Of a DNA stretch of 64,000 bases, positions 12,204 to 24,180 are shown in pieces. A program made the position numbers and the translations under genes. Every line of letters begins with the position of its first letter. Positions within the stretch are counted from its first letter, which is position 1. Source of the DNA: Gymnopus androsaceus JB14 (taxonomy: Eukaryota; Basidiomycota; Agaricomycetes; Agaricales; Omphalotaceae); assembly GCA_009733575.1 (NCBI GenBank), contig ML769670.1, forward strand, positions 1 to 64,000, written 5' to 3'. Under the pieces are notes generated by a model. The model was not told the DNA's origin and made no database searches. It worked only from the letters and a program-made list of their open reading frames with translations.

Positions 12204-12639
12204 GATGGGCGTCCTCCGTCGAAACACTTCTTCAGCGCTTCAGCTTCCATACTTATACAAGTCTAGATAAAAGATACCCCTGGAAAAAACATAATACCGA
12301 TATCTCGAGTGTGACACTGGGTTAGTGTAACATTTTGTGTTGCTGCCGTAAATTGCTATTCGAGACCACCTGAACTATTGAATGAGCATTCTCCGGCATT
12401 CTCCTACCTATCTATACAATCAACTGTATCATAAAGGTATGGAGGCGACAAAGTGTTTTCTCGACATCGATATCCGCGGTTTCAGGTGAAACTTTTCCGG
12501 TGTCCTAATATTCGATACTGTTCGAGCTGGTCTTAAGAGCGCAAACTGAAACAGCTAGTAAATAATCGACCCTCAGGCGTACACCCCAGTAAATCGAAGC
12601 ATTGTGCTAGCTGCCAATAGTTTGAATTGTTCTGCTTCA

Positions 12640-13420
12640 ATCATTTAGAAGGACGGCAAAGACATACTGATGTTCTACAGTGGGCGCTCAGAATTCAATC
12701 TCTCTGTTCTCTTCCACGCCTCCACACTAGTGCTTCTTGTTTGAACATGATGGCCAAGAAACACCGCGAACGTCAGCCTCCGTCATGGATGACAACGATG
12801 TTGAGCCAGTAAATGGAAATCTGCACGGAATAGGGCCAGTGCCAGTGCTTGAGAAGTCTAAGTACATACTCGAACCTTCATGTGGCAGAACCCTTTGACA
12901 TTTTATTGTCATTTAAGTCATTTCCATGATTGTGTTAGGAAGATGTTAGCGGATGCTGTATATAAGTCTATCCACTTCTCACCGAGTCCACTGCCGCGTT
13001 TGCGCGTGAATCGCGACAAACCCGCTTCGTGTGACCGTATCCTAGTTCATTAGTCGCCGTTATAGGTAGTGCTGCTCTCTTTCCACCACAATCTATACCC
13101 ATCCTTTGTGCATCCCTCTGAGCCACCTTTCAGAGCTACCTTGGAAACCCCTGAACTCAGTACTACTTGGATTCGTTCGGAACTCAATAAAGTACCATAC
13201 CACAGAGTCTTTATTTACAGGATTTTCATCGAGACAATTACTTGGAGGCTTGATGAGGAGAACTTGGAACCATGCCTCAAGATTCAGTGCTCGAAAGTAA
13301 CTGAAAACATGTGCACGTCGGATACGAAGTTCCTCAACGGCGAGGAATGGTCACTGGATGGTCCGGATCCTAGCAGGTTCTGGAGACGTAGATTCTAACT
13401 GTCTCCCTTAGCATTTCGAT
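12640..13420 (-). pseudogene. F-box gene relic
   Basis: The minus strand carries shredded pieces of the same F-box gene as 4654-5805: FPFTGSTSLSSMTEADVRG near 12760-12830, and further upstream the counterpart of ALTFEAWFKVLLIK near 13210-13300. The pieces are in different frames, with unrelated sequence between them and no start or full F-box. It lies between the two GT90 copies. Confidence 0.6.
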
Positions 13421-13624
13421 TGGCAGGAGATGAAGACATATGCAGCTAAATATGTGGGATGGGTGAAGGAAGGTTATTAGTGCGCACTGACATGATGAAG
13501 GGTAAGATGAATTCTAAAAAGTGCCGGATCGGACGGCGAGAGGTACTTACCACGAAAGAAAGGATTTATATATTACATTTAGATATACAACTCAATGTTA
13601 ATTCCAATGCGTGACGATCAATCG

Positions 13625-15835
13625 TTATAACCAATTCTCTAACTCTAGCTCTCCATCTCCTTGGAACGTCATTTCCTCCCGATCAAGGCTCATAAGCCGA
13701 GTATACTCCAGAAATAGCCTGAAAAGAAATTTGAGACCGACATGTAGTAGCGCATTTAGTAGCTGAACGCACCTATAGAAATACGCAAGAATATCCTCCT
13801 TCCGCCAGTATGTTTTACTCCATTCTCGACCTTGTAATGCAATCTTGCGCGCCAGCTCTTCATGTCCACCCTCTCCGTAGGCATCCCCACGGAAAAATAT
13901 CAAACTGTCATACAAGTCCGACAGATCGACTTGAATGGGGATGTAGTGCACCCATGGTGCGACGCGGTCCGTGAACCTGGACGTCTGTAAGTGTACGCCA
14001 AACAGAAGCCGTGACTGTCTTTACCACTCAGGAAAAATAGTAGACTTGAAGACCAGCGAGTTCGAGGTGATCAAACGTTTGAAACGACCAGACCAACCAT
14101 TGCCGTCGACCTGGAAAACCGGTCATCAGCCAACGGTTGTGAACAAGTGGACTATGGACTCACGTCAAAGACATATTTGTAGTTTCCTGCATCTTTGATA
14201 CTTTGCATCTTCTTGTAATCGTATATCTGTTCCATGAGGTTACAAGTTGGCTCACGACACTGACTGGGCTTCTCAACAAAGCCCATATCCATCGTAGCAG
14301 GATTTATTCTTGCCTTCCGAGCTGTCTGCGAGGGTCCTAGAGGTTGATCCTCGTATCCAGGCTTGGGCGGAACAAGATAATCAATGGTACCGTTGAGCTC
14401 GCTTACATATCTTACGAGCTTATCCCTATGAGAGTTTTGCCAACGATAATCTGAAGAATGGAAAATACCAGTGTTTGAACCCCTCCAGAGTAAACGTTCG
14501 TCGACCTTCTCGTCGAAATCAGGATCGTCGGAGCGAGGAAGGATGTCTTCGATCCACCCGTAAGGAGTTGGTATACGGATGTTATGATGAAGAGTGGTGG
14601 TACAAGAAGAGAATTCAGGAATCATGGCTGGATTAGGATCGGGACCGTACTCGTGTGAAAGGAATTGACCGTGCAGCCAGAATAAAGAAGGATGTAGACA
14701 AGGGTCCATCGACTGTCGGTGATTGTGGATGAATGTCTTCTCAGGCTTCGGTGGCTGGGGACCGTCAAGGTCGAAGTCTATTAGACGAGCCAGGGACTCA
14801 GGATGGCAAGCTGACCGCCAGCCAAGATGGTGGATAGACGGAAGGTCATTTTTGCCTATGTCTGATTGAAATTCTTTCGTGAACATTGGAATAGATAATA
14901 ATACAATAGTATAGCTCACAGGATTTCGTACTAGCTGCTTCAAGAAGCGTACTTTTGACCACGTAGTCTGTCATAAGATATGGGCTGTCATGAGGTGAAA
15001 ACGTTGCTCGGAATGAAGGGAGTAGATCTTCTATGTTCTTCAGCAACTCTACTATCATTTGGCCATGTCTGATCAGGTCATCGTACCGACCCTCGTTGAA
15101 GGATGTTCCGAGGATATCAAGTTTACCCTGTGCGTTCTTTCCAATGGTGTAGGAGTCTTTCGCTAACTCCCGCTCAGCCTGGAGTGCGAATAACTCTCTT
15201 GGTTCCAAACCCCAAAACGGCTCAAGGTCGTGGTATATTTGATCGTATTCATCCGGAAGCTGAACGTCATGGGCCTGAACATAATCCCACCTAAAAGCCA
15301 AATTAGAATCAGCGACGAAAACAGTAACTTTCACCCGGATAGCGATTCAGAGATATGTCACTCAAAGTAATAGAGATTACTTGTCCAACATTCACGCTGC
15401 TACGTACCATTCGTCAAACCCTTTCGGAGGCGAGCGACGATACCTTCGTCTATATTCTGCCACGGCTTCATCGAGCGATGAGCTCGCTTTGCGGTGTTTC
15501 TCCTTCCATTCTTTCTCCGCTTGGTCGATGAGTTCGAAAATTGGATGAACTCCTTGCGGATTAACTTCAACGAGACCATCGGGTCGAAACGTATGTCTTC
15601 CTTTGGCCTTTCTCGGAGGCGCCGAGTACTCTTCGAATGCATCCTGCTCCAATGGCAATATCTTCTCCCTGGCACTGAAGCCTATCTTGTTCTCTCTGAT
15701 TTCCTCGGCAGCACTCATGGAGAAGGAGAGACGGAGGAAAAAGGATGGAAGTTTGGCAGAGATTAGCCATAGGACGGTACACACGAGAAAAAGTCGGAGG
15801 TAGCGCCGATTTCGAGTGCGTATTTCCAACATCAT
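13625..15835 (-). CDS. GT90 (CAP10-like) glycosyltransferase, copy B
   Basis: This is a tandem paralogue of 9926-12203 with the same exon plan, and here every exon joins in frame. It has an N-terminal signal anchor ([17 protein letters not shown]), then [88 protein letters not shown] and a tail ending GELELENWL. The expected role is a type II Golgi glycosyltransferase acting on cell-wall or capsule-like glycans; donor and acceptor are unknown. I chose the Met at 15835 by analogy with copy A; an in-frame Met at 15916 would add 27 residues. The two tails differ: copy A ends with about ten more residues. A tandem duplication is clear by eye. Confidence 0.9.
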
Positions 15836-16338
15836 GGGGATCCTCCGTCGAAACACCTCTTCAGCCTCCAGCCTATACTTATACAACTCTGGAGACAATC
15901 CAATACCGAGTAACATGTTCTTTGTCAGTACATAAAACGGCTGTGTACCTTTTGTGTACCTTGCTGCCGTACATTACAATTTTAAGGCGTTGACACATTC
16001 TCCTACCATTATAATTTTGTCCACTTGACTTGACAATCAGCGCCTCCATCCTTCCTACGATGGTATCGTAAAGGTGTTGATAGGAACGAGGCAAAAAGGC
16101 ACATCAACTTTCATCGAGGTAAAATTACTTTTTCGAGTGGACCCGAGTGGACTGGAGGACTATTGCGGGTGCTTTTCGTCGAAGGACGCTGTTCAATCCA
16201 GAGAGCACAAAAGTGAATCGACCAATCTCGTGCGTACTGGGAGATTATCAAAATGATATGTTATCACCCCAGTAAATCCAAGTAGTGTGCTAACTGCCGA
16301 TAGTTGAATAGCTCGACAGTTGAATAGCTCCCGAGGGT

Positions 16339-17874
16339 CTACATTGGCCGTTCATAATTCAATCTCTCTGTTCTCTTCCACACCTCCCGCACCAGTGCTT
16401 CCTGCTGTTCTCTAGGGGATCTTCCATCGGAGTCTGTAGAGCACCCGCGAATAGCAAGATATCTGTAGCATGCATAAATCAAGTGATCAGGAAGACAGTG
16501 AAGAAAGAACCTACCGACGACCACCAATATTAGCCATTGGAATGGGATCTGTGTCGGAAATATTTGCGGGAGGATTGGAATCAACAACAATACCCCCTGT
16601 CTGAAGAAGAATAGCAATTCCGCCACACACGTCCCATTCCCAACAGCCAGCTGTACCATGACTTGTAAGCCACTAATTCAAGCTAACCAGATTTCGACCC
16701 ACCTTCAAACATTATGTCTCCTTGTCCTGACGCGACATAGACCATATCCATGGTGGAACTGCTCACACTCATGAGCTCTCAGCATATGAAGAAGCAGCTG
16801 GCCCTGACCTTCCGAGACTACGTATTCCATGGACCATACCACCCTTTCCATCGCGTCCTCCAATCTCAGTAGCCATATTGATGAAATTCGACGATTTCTT
16901 CACCAAATTTGACTGAGGTGAGTCCCTGCGATCCTTTCCCCATTCACCGAAGAACAGACACCTGTACACAATATCAGAAGGAAGAAGCGAAGATTACACT
17001 CTCGCTCACCCCTTGGGCGCGTCTTTCGGTAGGGGTGGAGGAGGCGACACGATAGGCAAGTTTGTTGACGGACCCGTCGGCCCAAACTCGGAAAGCCATG
17101 CTCCGCCTTCAGAATGATGGATAGCAGAGTAAAGAGACCCTGTAAGATGGCTATTTAGTAACGGGAAACATGCTATTCCAGAGTATGAACCATACCGTGA
17201 CCGCCAATGAATGGAGCAAAAACAACGCCAACAGTTGGAATAGAGTTTACGCAAAAGCCGATCGATATAGCGGTCATAGGGACTATAAATTCGAGACCTC
17301 AGTAGTTAGCATTGTCAGAACGCGTGCCACTGACATAGGTGCACCATGTTCACCTAAAGAGGTTGAGTATGATCGGCCTGTACAATGTAAGAAAAAACTG
17401 ACAGTTCCATCTATCGGGTCGACGATCCTTGAAACCCGATGATCAGACCACTAGAGAAAGACAATAAACAGCGCGTCAAATACCATGTTGGACCGTCCTT
17501 TAGCAAGAACCTTTTCTCTTCTCCTGCTGAATAAGATTCCTCGCCGATGAACTGAAAACGGAATGAACATCAGGTTTGATTCAACAAGAAGCACGAACAG
17601 CATGCTCCGGGTACTCTGCCAATATGGCATCTCTAGGATAATTATAAAAGATTAGTCTGATAAAGTACCAATAAAGATGTGGGTACCTTATCAGTTTCTC
17701 TACCCCTTCATCTGCAGCTGTCACGAGGTCCACAGAGTTGAGCTTTTCCCTTGTAACAAGTGTCTGCTTCTGGCGGCGAACCTGTTCGCCTCGAAGGTAT
17801 TGGCCGGCGCGTCGAGCGAGTTTACACGCAAAATCGTGAAGTTGTTGAAGCTCCGATATGGAAGAAAACGACAT
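16339..17874 (-). CDS. Inositol monophosphatase family enzyme
   Basis: About nine exons thread cleanly with short introns. The protein begins MSFSSISELQQLHDFACKLA and shows the family metal-binding motifs in order: FIGEES, the signature WIVDPIDGTVN, and WDVCAG near the end (PF00459). This is the fold of inositol monophosphatase and related phosphatases such as QutG-type enzymes; Mg-dependent phosphate removal from inositol phosphates is the likely reaction, but substrate could differ. Unlike the genes at 6-12 kb there is no frame break. One exon is bounded by a donor GTTCGT after EYPEHA and by an acceptor just before FIGEES. It lies divergent from nothing nearby; the next gene upstream starts beyond an inverted-repeat element. 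Confidence 0.9.
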
Positions 17875-17918
17875 GAAAGGGAAGAAGAGCGACAGTATCG
17901 TTTATATATAACACATTA

Positions 17919-18462
17919 TTAAAAAGCTGTGCACTTTGACGCCCAACCGACGCGTACCACATTTCGACACACATCCCCTCTATATCCATGAAAATCCCGT
18001 ATGACGATGTATACGATCCTAGAAACCTCCTCGGCCTCTTTTAATTCCGTACCGCCATCATCTCCACCTCCCTGCTGACTACGGCCATCGGCCTTTGACA
18101 CCACTTTCACTTCCGAGTCCGCACGACGTGAAGCTCTAGTTCGCGATTCTACTCGCAAAAGTGCCTGACTCTGACAGAAATACACTTAATGCAGTGAATA
18201 TTGACCTTCTCGGGCTACTCTGTTCTTAAAATTTTCTCTAGCCCCTGCTGAAGTTCGGCTAGAGATATTTACAAAGATTTTGTAGCACTTCCAGAAGCGA
18301 GATGGAGCTAATCGCCAAGATTACTCCTATTCTGCCCCCTGAGTCAATGTCTACTGTGTTGGACGATAAAGAGGAAGCGCATAAGGATATATGTTGTTAG
18401 AATTTTTCGATAATGATATGTTGCCACTATATTGTCTTATCCTCCTTCTTAGATCGGGATTG
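17919..18462. other. Intergenic, no supported gene
   Basis: Upstream region of the phosphatase gene. An 88-codon minus-strand frame (17919-18185) shows no recognisable domain and is charged, low-complexity sequence. I do not support it as a gene. Confidence 0.5.
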
Positions 18463-18930
18463 ACAAGATGGATAACACACACACTATTTCAAATAACCTC
18501 AGATGCAACACACCTTCGAAATGCAACACATTAGGATACCAGGTGTGCTGCATCTGAGGGCACATGTTTATCTAAGATTTTGGTCTTAAGAGTCCCTGAG
18601 GCATTAATTCGCGGCCGTAGGCCGCGCCGCCGTTAGGGCTAGCTCTGCTAGCCCTAACAATGCAGATTGCCTGAGTTAAATTCTAGCTGGTTAGGGGTTA
18701 GGGTTGCCCGAAGGGCTTGAGGACATTTTTCCTGCGCAAAATGAAGCTTTAGAGTGCCCGCCGACGACTCCCCGGCTCGGGGGACCCCCCGAGCGCAGCG
18801 AGGGAGGGGAGGGGAGCGGAGTGCGGGCCTGAAATTTTGCGCGCACGTCCGACCTGAATTGGAAATCTAAAAAGCAGCACAGTGCTGCATCTCAAATAAT
18901 TTGAAATACAGTGTGTATTATCCATCTTGT
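18463..18930. mobile_element. Non-autonomous inverted-repeat element with GC-rich core
   Basis: Terminal inverted repeats of about 45 bp start ACAAGATGGATAA on the left and end TTATCCATCTTGT on the right, running inward through the counterparts of ATTTCAAATAA and GATGCA. The interior (about 18610-18840) is strikingly GC-rich, with GGCCGTAGGCC, a perfect inverted repeat GTTAGGGCTAGC...GCTAGCCCTAAC at 18632-18658, and runs of G/C. There is no ORF. An imperfect direct repeat (about 20 bp, TATCCTCCTTCTTAGATC) lies just outside both ends at 18438 and 18932. Confidence 0.75.
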
Positions 18931-19648
18931 ATATCCTCTTCTTAGATCTGTTTGGAAAATCTGCCGAAGTTAATCTGAACTTATGACTTCAATATGTTGT
19001 CCAAGAAACCTTATCTGGGAAAAATCGTCCCAAGTTCGTCTCGAACATGCTTGGATCAGAGTCAACGGAGGCTCGAATCGACGACATTTGAATCCTTACT
19101 GACATGGTAGATGACTAACCATGACTTCGGTTCGAATTATACGGTATTTGAAGTCGCCATCGATTCCGCAAAACAGCACTAACACCGATGTGAGCGGTCT
19201 ACACAGAGCGGTCTACACACCAGTGGAATCGAGTGGATTCGGCTGATCCCGCTGAACTACTCGAATCGATTCTCCTTATATTTAACAGAATCTCGCACAT
19301 TGTCGGTATGCATGATCATGCTTTGATCCTCGAGGCTGGAGCCTGGGCAACTTCAAGTTGCTACCTCTGAAAGGCCGGAACATAAGAACTGTCGAAATCA
19401 TATAGGTACACGACTTTCTCTAACCGCTGAATAGATTCTTCCACTGTATGCCCTCTAGGTTGGTATTTCCTGCCCATCATCATCTTCTTAGCCTCTCTTG
19501 CTCTCGCCGTCAATGAGCCCCTCAGCGACTTGTGTAGAGGAGGTATCCGGTTGTTTGCCAGGGTGGAGTGGGCACACGTCGGAGAATGCGAATGGAAGGG
19601 AAAGCTCAAAGCTACGGCTTGAGTTTTCGGACGGTTTGTTCTTGGGTC

Positions 19649-22600
19649 CTAATAGCTGGTCTTGACAGCGAGTAGCATTTCGTCGACCTATATATTTTAA
19701 GAATTTATCCAATCTGATCAGAAAGGACCAACCATAGCCATGAACGACGTCCAATCATCTTCAGCCCTGGAAGAAGCAGATAGTGAGCACGCTATGGCTT
19801 TTATGTAGCATGATGCATACACAGAATGATATGGCTTCCCTGATTCGAAATCGGAGCATGTGTATTCTCAGGATCCGAGTGACTCTTCTGGTCTCGATAT
19901 TGCACATTCGCCGAAGGTGGCATAACAGGCGCTTCAAATTGTGAAGAGGAGAAGCCATATGGATTCATGTCTTCAAACTCAAGCTTGGGCCTCCCAGGGT
20001 ATCATGGCTTCGGGGACTTGAAGGGGAGGGAAGCTCGCTACTAGAGACTATTGCCTGTAGGATATCACCGAAAAAAGTTCGATGAATGTAGGTCATTCCA
20101 AAAAGATTGAAGACATACTACAGACGCCCTGCCATTTCATATCTAGCGATACAGTCAGATGTAAGTTGCTGAGCGCAGTGAAAAGGGACCAACCTTTCGT
20201 TCATATATGCTCAAGAAGTACAAGCATTTCTGCACCTCCGCCAACTCTTTCTCCCAATCTACCGCAGAGTTTATCCATGTCCTCTTGGAGACATTTATGA
20301 AAATAAGAAGCCCGCACGTGAATATTTGATGCTGTATGTAACAAGGTCAGAAATCTCGAGCAATACCTGAGTCCCCCAGCCCACGTACTATAAAGAAAGG
20401 TAACATGAAAAAATCACGTCGTTGGTGATGGCTACGATGAGGGAAATGTACGATCTCGACGCGGTCGCACATACATCAAGCGATGGAAAGTTCGCGGGAC
20501 CAGGCCGTAGATAAGGTTGTGAGTTTGCATCTGAGCTCGGTAAAAAGCGGTATGAAGGATCAAGGACTGAAGAAAGAAGATGGGATCCTGGATATCGATC
20601 ATCCCACAGGACTAGAAGCGCAGAGTAACTTCAATGAAGTGTGACGCAAGAAAGAGACTCACGATGAGTAGGCACAGAAGTAATCCAGTTGCTCAAGTAT
20701 GTCATGCGGAGTTCAACAATACGCTCCAGGCTGAATTCAATCGGCGAATTGAGCTTCATGATCAATTTATTCAGATATAAAGCCCAGCAAAGCACTTTGA
20801 AAGCTTACCATTCGACGTCTTGCACGACCAGAAGCTACCACCAGCGTGAGCAAGTGTTTCCAGTAAGCCAGGTAAGAAGGCTTTTCAGGTCGGTTGTATG
20901 AAAGCAAGCTCGGGATTGTGGGGATTGAACCACCACTCGTCATCACACTCCCTCAGAAAATCAAAATCGAGCCTGCAAGAAGAGTGATAAGCCAGACCAA
21001 AAATCCAGTAGCCAATATACATACTGCTCCGATATCAACTCAATTGGACGACCAACAAATATGCCTCTAGACTGCTCAAAAAAGGTGAGCACCCATAACG
21101 CGCGTTTCCATAGTTCGCACTCGACAACATCACAGTGGAGACTCCAACTCCCATGGGACTGTTGTTGGATGCTTGACACGACTGCGTGTGCCAGCCGTAT
21201 GCATGGACGGCACATATCCCATGGCCACGAACTATCTCCAAGAGATGTCGGAAACAAAAATAGTAGCGACAGCTTGCGTATAGGTCAATAATTTAATGCG
21301 CTGTCGGAGCAATGAACGTACAGCATATAATTGTACCTCGGATAATGACATAGATTGAAGGAACGTCGCTCGAAGGAATCGAACTTGTCGAAAGTATTTC
21401 CACCCAATGGAATGTTCCGACTGGCTGTTGTCGTACAGATTTCGTGGATCATTGGAATAACGTGAAGCGTTAGAGCAGACAGCGAGGAGGGTGGCACCAA
21501 ACACTCTATCACTCAAATGACGCTGTTCTTGGAATACCTGTCTTTCGAATGTCGGTTTATGAAAGAGAGGATAGATGTAATGCAACCTAGAGAAGTAAAG
21601 AGAAATTAGGTCCCTAAGAAGATCCTCTTCAGGAAATATCAATGGTGGCTGGTCAGGTTCATTAACATCGTTCCACTGTATGAATGAAATGCATTAAGTC
21701 GTCGAATAACGCATATATAGTAGCCCCGCAAATAAAGCTTACAGGCGATGGACTCCAAAACTCTGGTCGTTTTTTGAGAACTATCGAAGTATTGTCGCCA
21801 TGCATTTCATCCCGAATGTCAAGTGCTGTTTGTAGAAGTGTGACCAGCTCGCTACCCTGAGAAAGACCGCTTGCGTTGAGAGGAAAGCCATGCATCCGAG
21901 TAGCGAGGGGTTCTTCCATATCTTCATGATTTTTGCTTTCGTGGAGAGAAGTTCTGGAAGGAGCTCTGGAAGAAACTCGGGAGGAGGCTCTGGAAGAAAC
22001 GTGAGAGGAAGCTCGGGATGAAGCTCTAGAAGAACCTCCAGAAGAACCTTCAGAGGAAGCTCCTGAAGGAGACCTGGATCGCGCACGCGATGATCTTGTG
22101 CTCGCATTGCTTGGAGAAGGGGACCTTGTGTTGAAGTCGCCATCTAGAGCTCGAGCATAAGACGCTAGATCAATCAAGGCATCGCGAATAGCCTGAGGAT
22201 CTTCTGGTAGAGTAAAGCTTTGTGGTGCAGATAGTATGGTGTATATCAGCGACTTGACTTCGGAGGAGGGTCGTCGTTTATATCTAGTAATCATGAGGAT
22301 ACCTAAACAAAAGTCTATTCAGCTCTCTCACCCTGGTTTAGGCCCGCGTTTCTTGATAGAAAGGTAAGTCAAATGAGAAAGATAGCATCGTCCAATCCAG
22401 TTAATTTACCTTTCTTTCCTTAACATGCGTACAGGCGACATTTAAACTCAGACAATTCGAGCAGATACCATTCGGCATCGATGCCTCATCACCTGAGCAC
22501 GATAGGAATAAGCTAGTAGAACTAGGGCGGCGCTTCCCTTACATTTAACTAAAGACTCAACAAGTCAGGAATGCCAAAAACCATGGGAGATAAGAGTTTC

Positions 22601-22805
22601 AACTTGCCTTTTCTTCGATGGCATTCCTGAAGTATCAGATCAGGACTTGTATACACAACACCAGTGAAGAGGTACATACATCGCAAGCAGTACCTGCCCT
22701 TCTACAATGGGTCGAGTAAGAGGTTTATGGAAGAATATAGTACTGAAGCACGTACCTCTTTCTAGGCCTGACAGAGAAGGACGATTCTTGAAAATTGGGC
22801 ATCAT
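19649..22805 (-). CDS. Zn2Cys6 transcription factor with fungal-specific TF domain
   Basis: The protein begins MMPNFQESSF. A zinc cluster follows, CDECHRRKVKCDEASM then GICSNCLSLNVAC, giving C-x2-C-x6-C-x9-C-x2-C-x6-C, then the linker KKRGPKPGYKRRPSS. A Ser/Arg-rich repeat segment (SSRASSRASS type) precedes the fungal-specific TF domain (PF04082): SLYFSRLHYIYPLFHKPTFE, ELWKRALWVLTFFEQSRG, VGRPIELISE. Later pieces include MTYLSNWITSVPTHR, VQKCLYFLSIYERK and DDWTSFMAM, with a probable stop near 19649. It is a nuclear DNA-binding regulator; target unknown. Part of the cluster is built from a 6-nt micro-exon (22543-22548) reached by a GC-AG intron. The stretch at about 21130-21250 does not stay in one frame, so an indel or a missed intron lies there; the C-terminal exons are tentative. 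Confidence 0.82.
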
Positions 22806-24180
22806 GTGCGAAGAAAAAAAGAGATTGCAACGTCGTTATAACAGTTTACTCCGGAAAGGGTGGATATGAATTAGAATCAAATCATTTTCCTTCATCTTAG
22901 AAGATCTCGGACCGGTTTAGACTTGGTCCAGATCAGGCTCCTTCTCCAGAACCACTACCTCAAAAACCTTTAGCCTCCTCGGTTTTCGGATATTTCGTGG
23001 CACTTGGACTGGGCCCTTGGCTCGGATAAATCGCCAGGAAATGCGTCGCCACGTACCTCCCCAAGCAGTTTTTTGAGTTCCAAAGAAGAGGGAGAATCGG
23101 AAATTTTGCGAACTTCAGGTCGGTTTCCGTATGCCAGGTAATAATAACTTGATTATCTTCCTTCCTTCCTTCCATACTTCACTAGAATGTCAGGTACGTT
23201 GAGGAGGAGAAGATCAAAATCGAAAATCAATAGCGTCGATCTTCCATCACCTAGGCAATTCGCAGATCTCGTCCGGGATATGGTTCAATCAAAATTCCTC
23301 CAGCTCTCAGATTGCTCGCAGTATGTACCAAGGACGGCCGTTCCAAGAGCGATTCAAAATGTACACTTACATTCAATAACAAACCGCGATGTTAAAAAAA
23401 AACTATCTAAGATAGTATGCTTATCTTCAGTCTTTGGAAATGTGTTTGAAGGCGCGAATGAATGAACTAAAGTTCACCCGGAATGGACTAAGTATGGTAG
23501 CTTAGAACCTGCGGATATGAAAGGTGCAGCGGTTCCTGCAGACATCCCTCGCCCTATTTCGGACAGGGAAGATCACAAAAGATACATGGATAATCGCCGA
23601 GGAAAACCTGCAGGTGTTCTTGCAGGCTGCAATGATAGGTCTTGTTTAGGATGAAATTCGAAGACTGAAAAGGATCTTTATTGAATGGACTAACCTAGTC
23701 TATAACGGACAAGGATCTGAATTTTGAGGCCCAAAATAAGTACGCCATTTCTCGGAGATTGTTTGGGTCCTCAAGGCTTCAGATACGCTTTCCGGGCGGG
23801 GAGCTTCAAGGGTCCTGCTAGTGGGTGTACCAGGGAAGAAGATCGTTGGGCCGCAAATGTGACTCTCACTGTTCAAAAAAATTCGGAGCATGGCGGTGAT
23901 AAACGAGGCGTCGGCTTCTATCGGATCTGCGGATTTGCGATCACCTGAGCGCTCAATGACTCGCCACAACCTTCCACACTACGATTCGCGAAACACGATT
24001 CTATCCTTCTATGTATAAAGGAATACATTGCTGTAGCTCATCAATGATCAGTCACCTCTCGACAGTTCTCCCACATATATCCATGCATAGGATCATGCTC
24101 TGATCCTTGGGCGCGCCCGGTTACCACTGCCAACCCATGCCTGTAACATTGTTATTGACCAACTCTTATTCTTCACTATC
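22806..24180. other. Divergent promoter region and gene-poor stretch
   Basis: This separates the transcription factor (minus) from the EF-hand gene (plus). A 92-codon frame at 23187-23465 starts MSGTLRRRRSKSK but shows no family and no splice partners. A motif around TGCATAGGATCATGCTCTG (about 24083) upstream of the EF-hand gene resembles one at 19309. No gene is supported. Confidence 0.5.

Noticed and set aside
19123..19145. tRNA B-box-like sequence GGTTCGAATTAT
   Set aside because: No acceptor-stem pairing or A box at the right distance; no tRNA gene was found in the window.
19300..19450. Possible partial copy of the EF-hand gene 5' part (shared GCCGGAACATAAGAA and TGATCATGCT-like words with 24.08-24.95 kb)
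   Set aside because: Only two short stretches match and the sequence between them does not; too weak to call a duplication.
23187..23465. 92-codon frame with a basic start (MSGTLRRRRSKSK)
   Set aside because: No known domain, no splice partners, and it lies in a gene-poor spacer.
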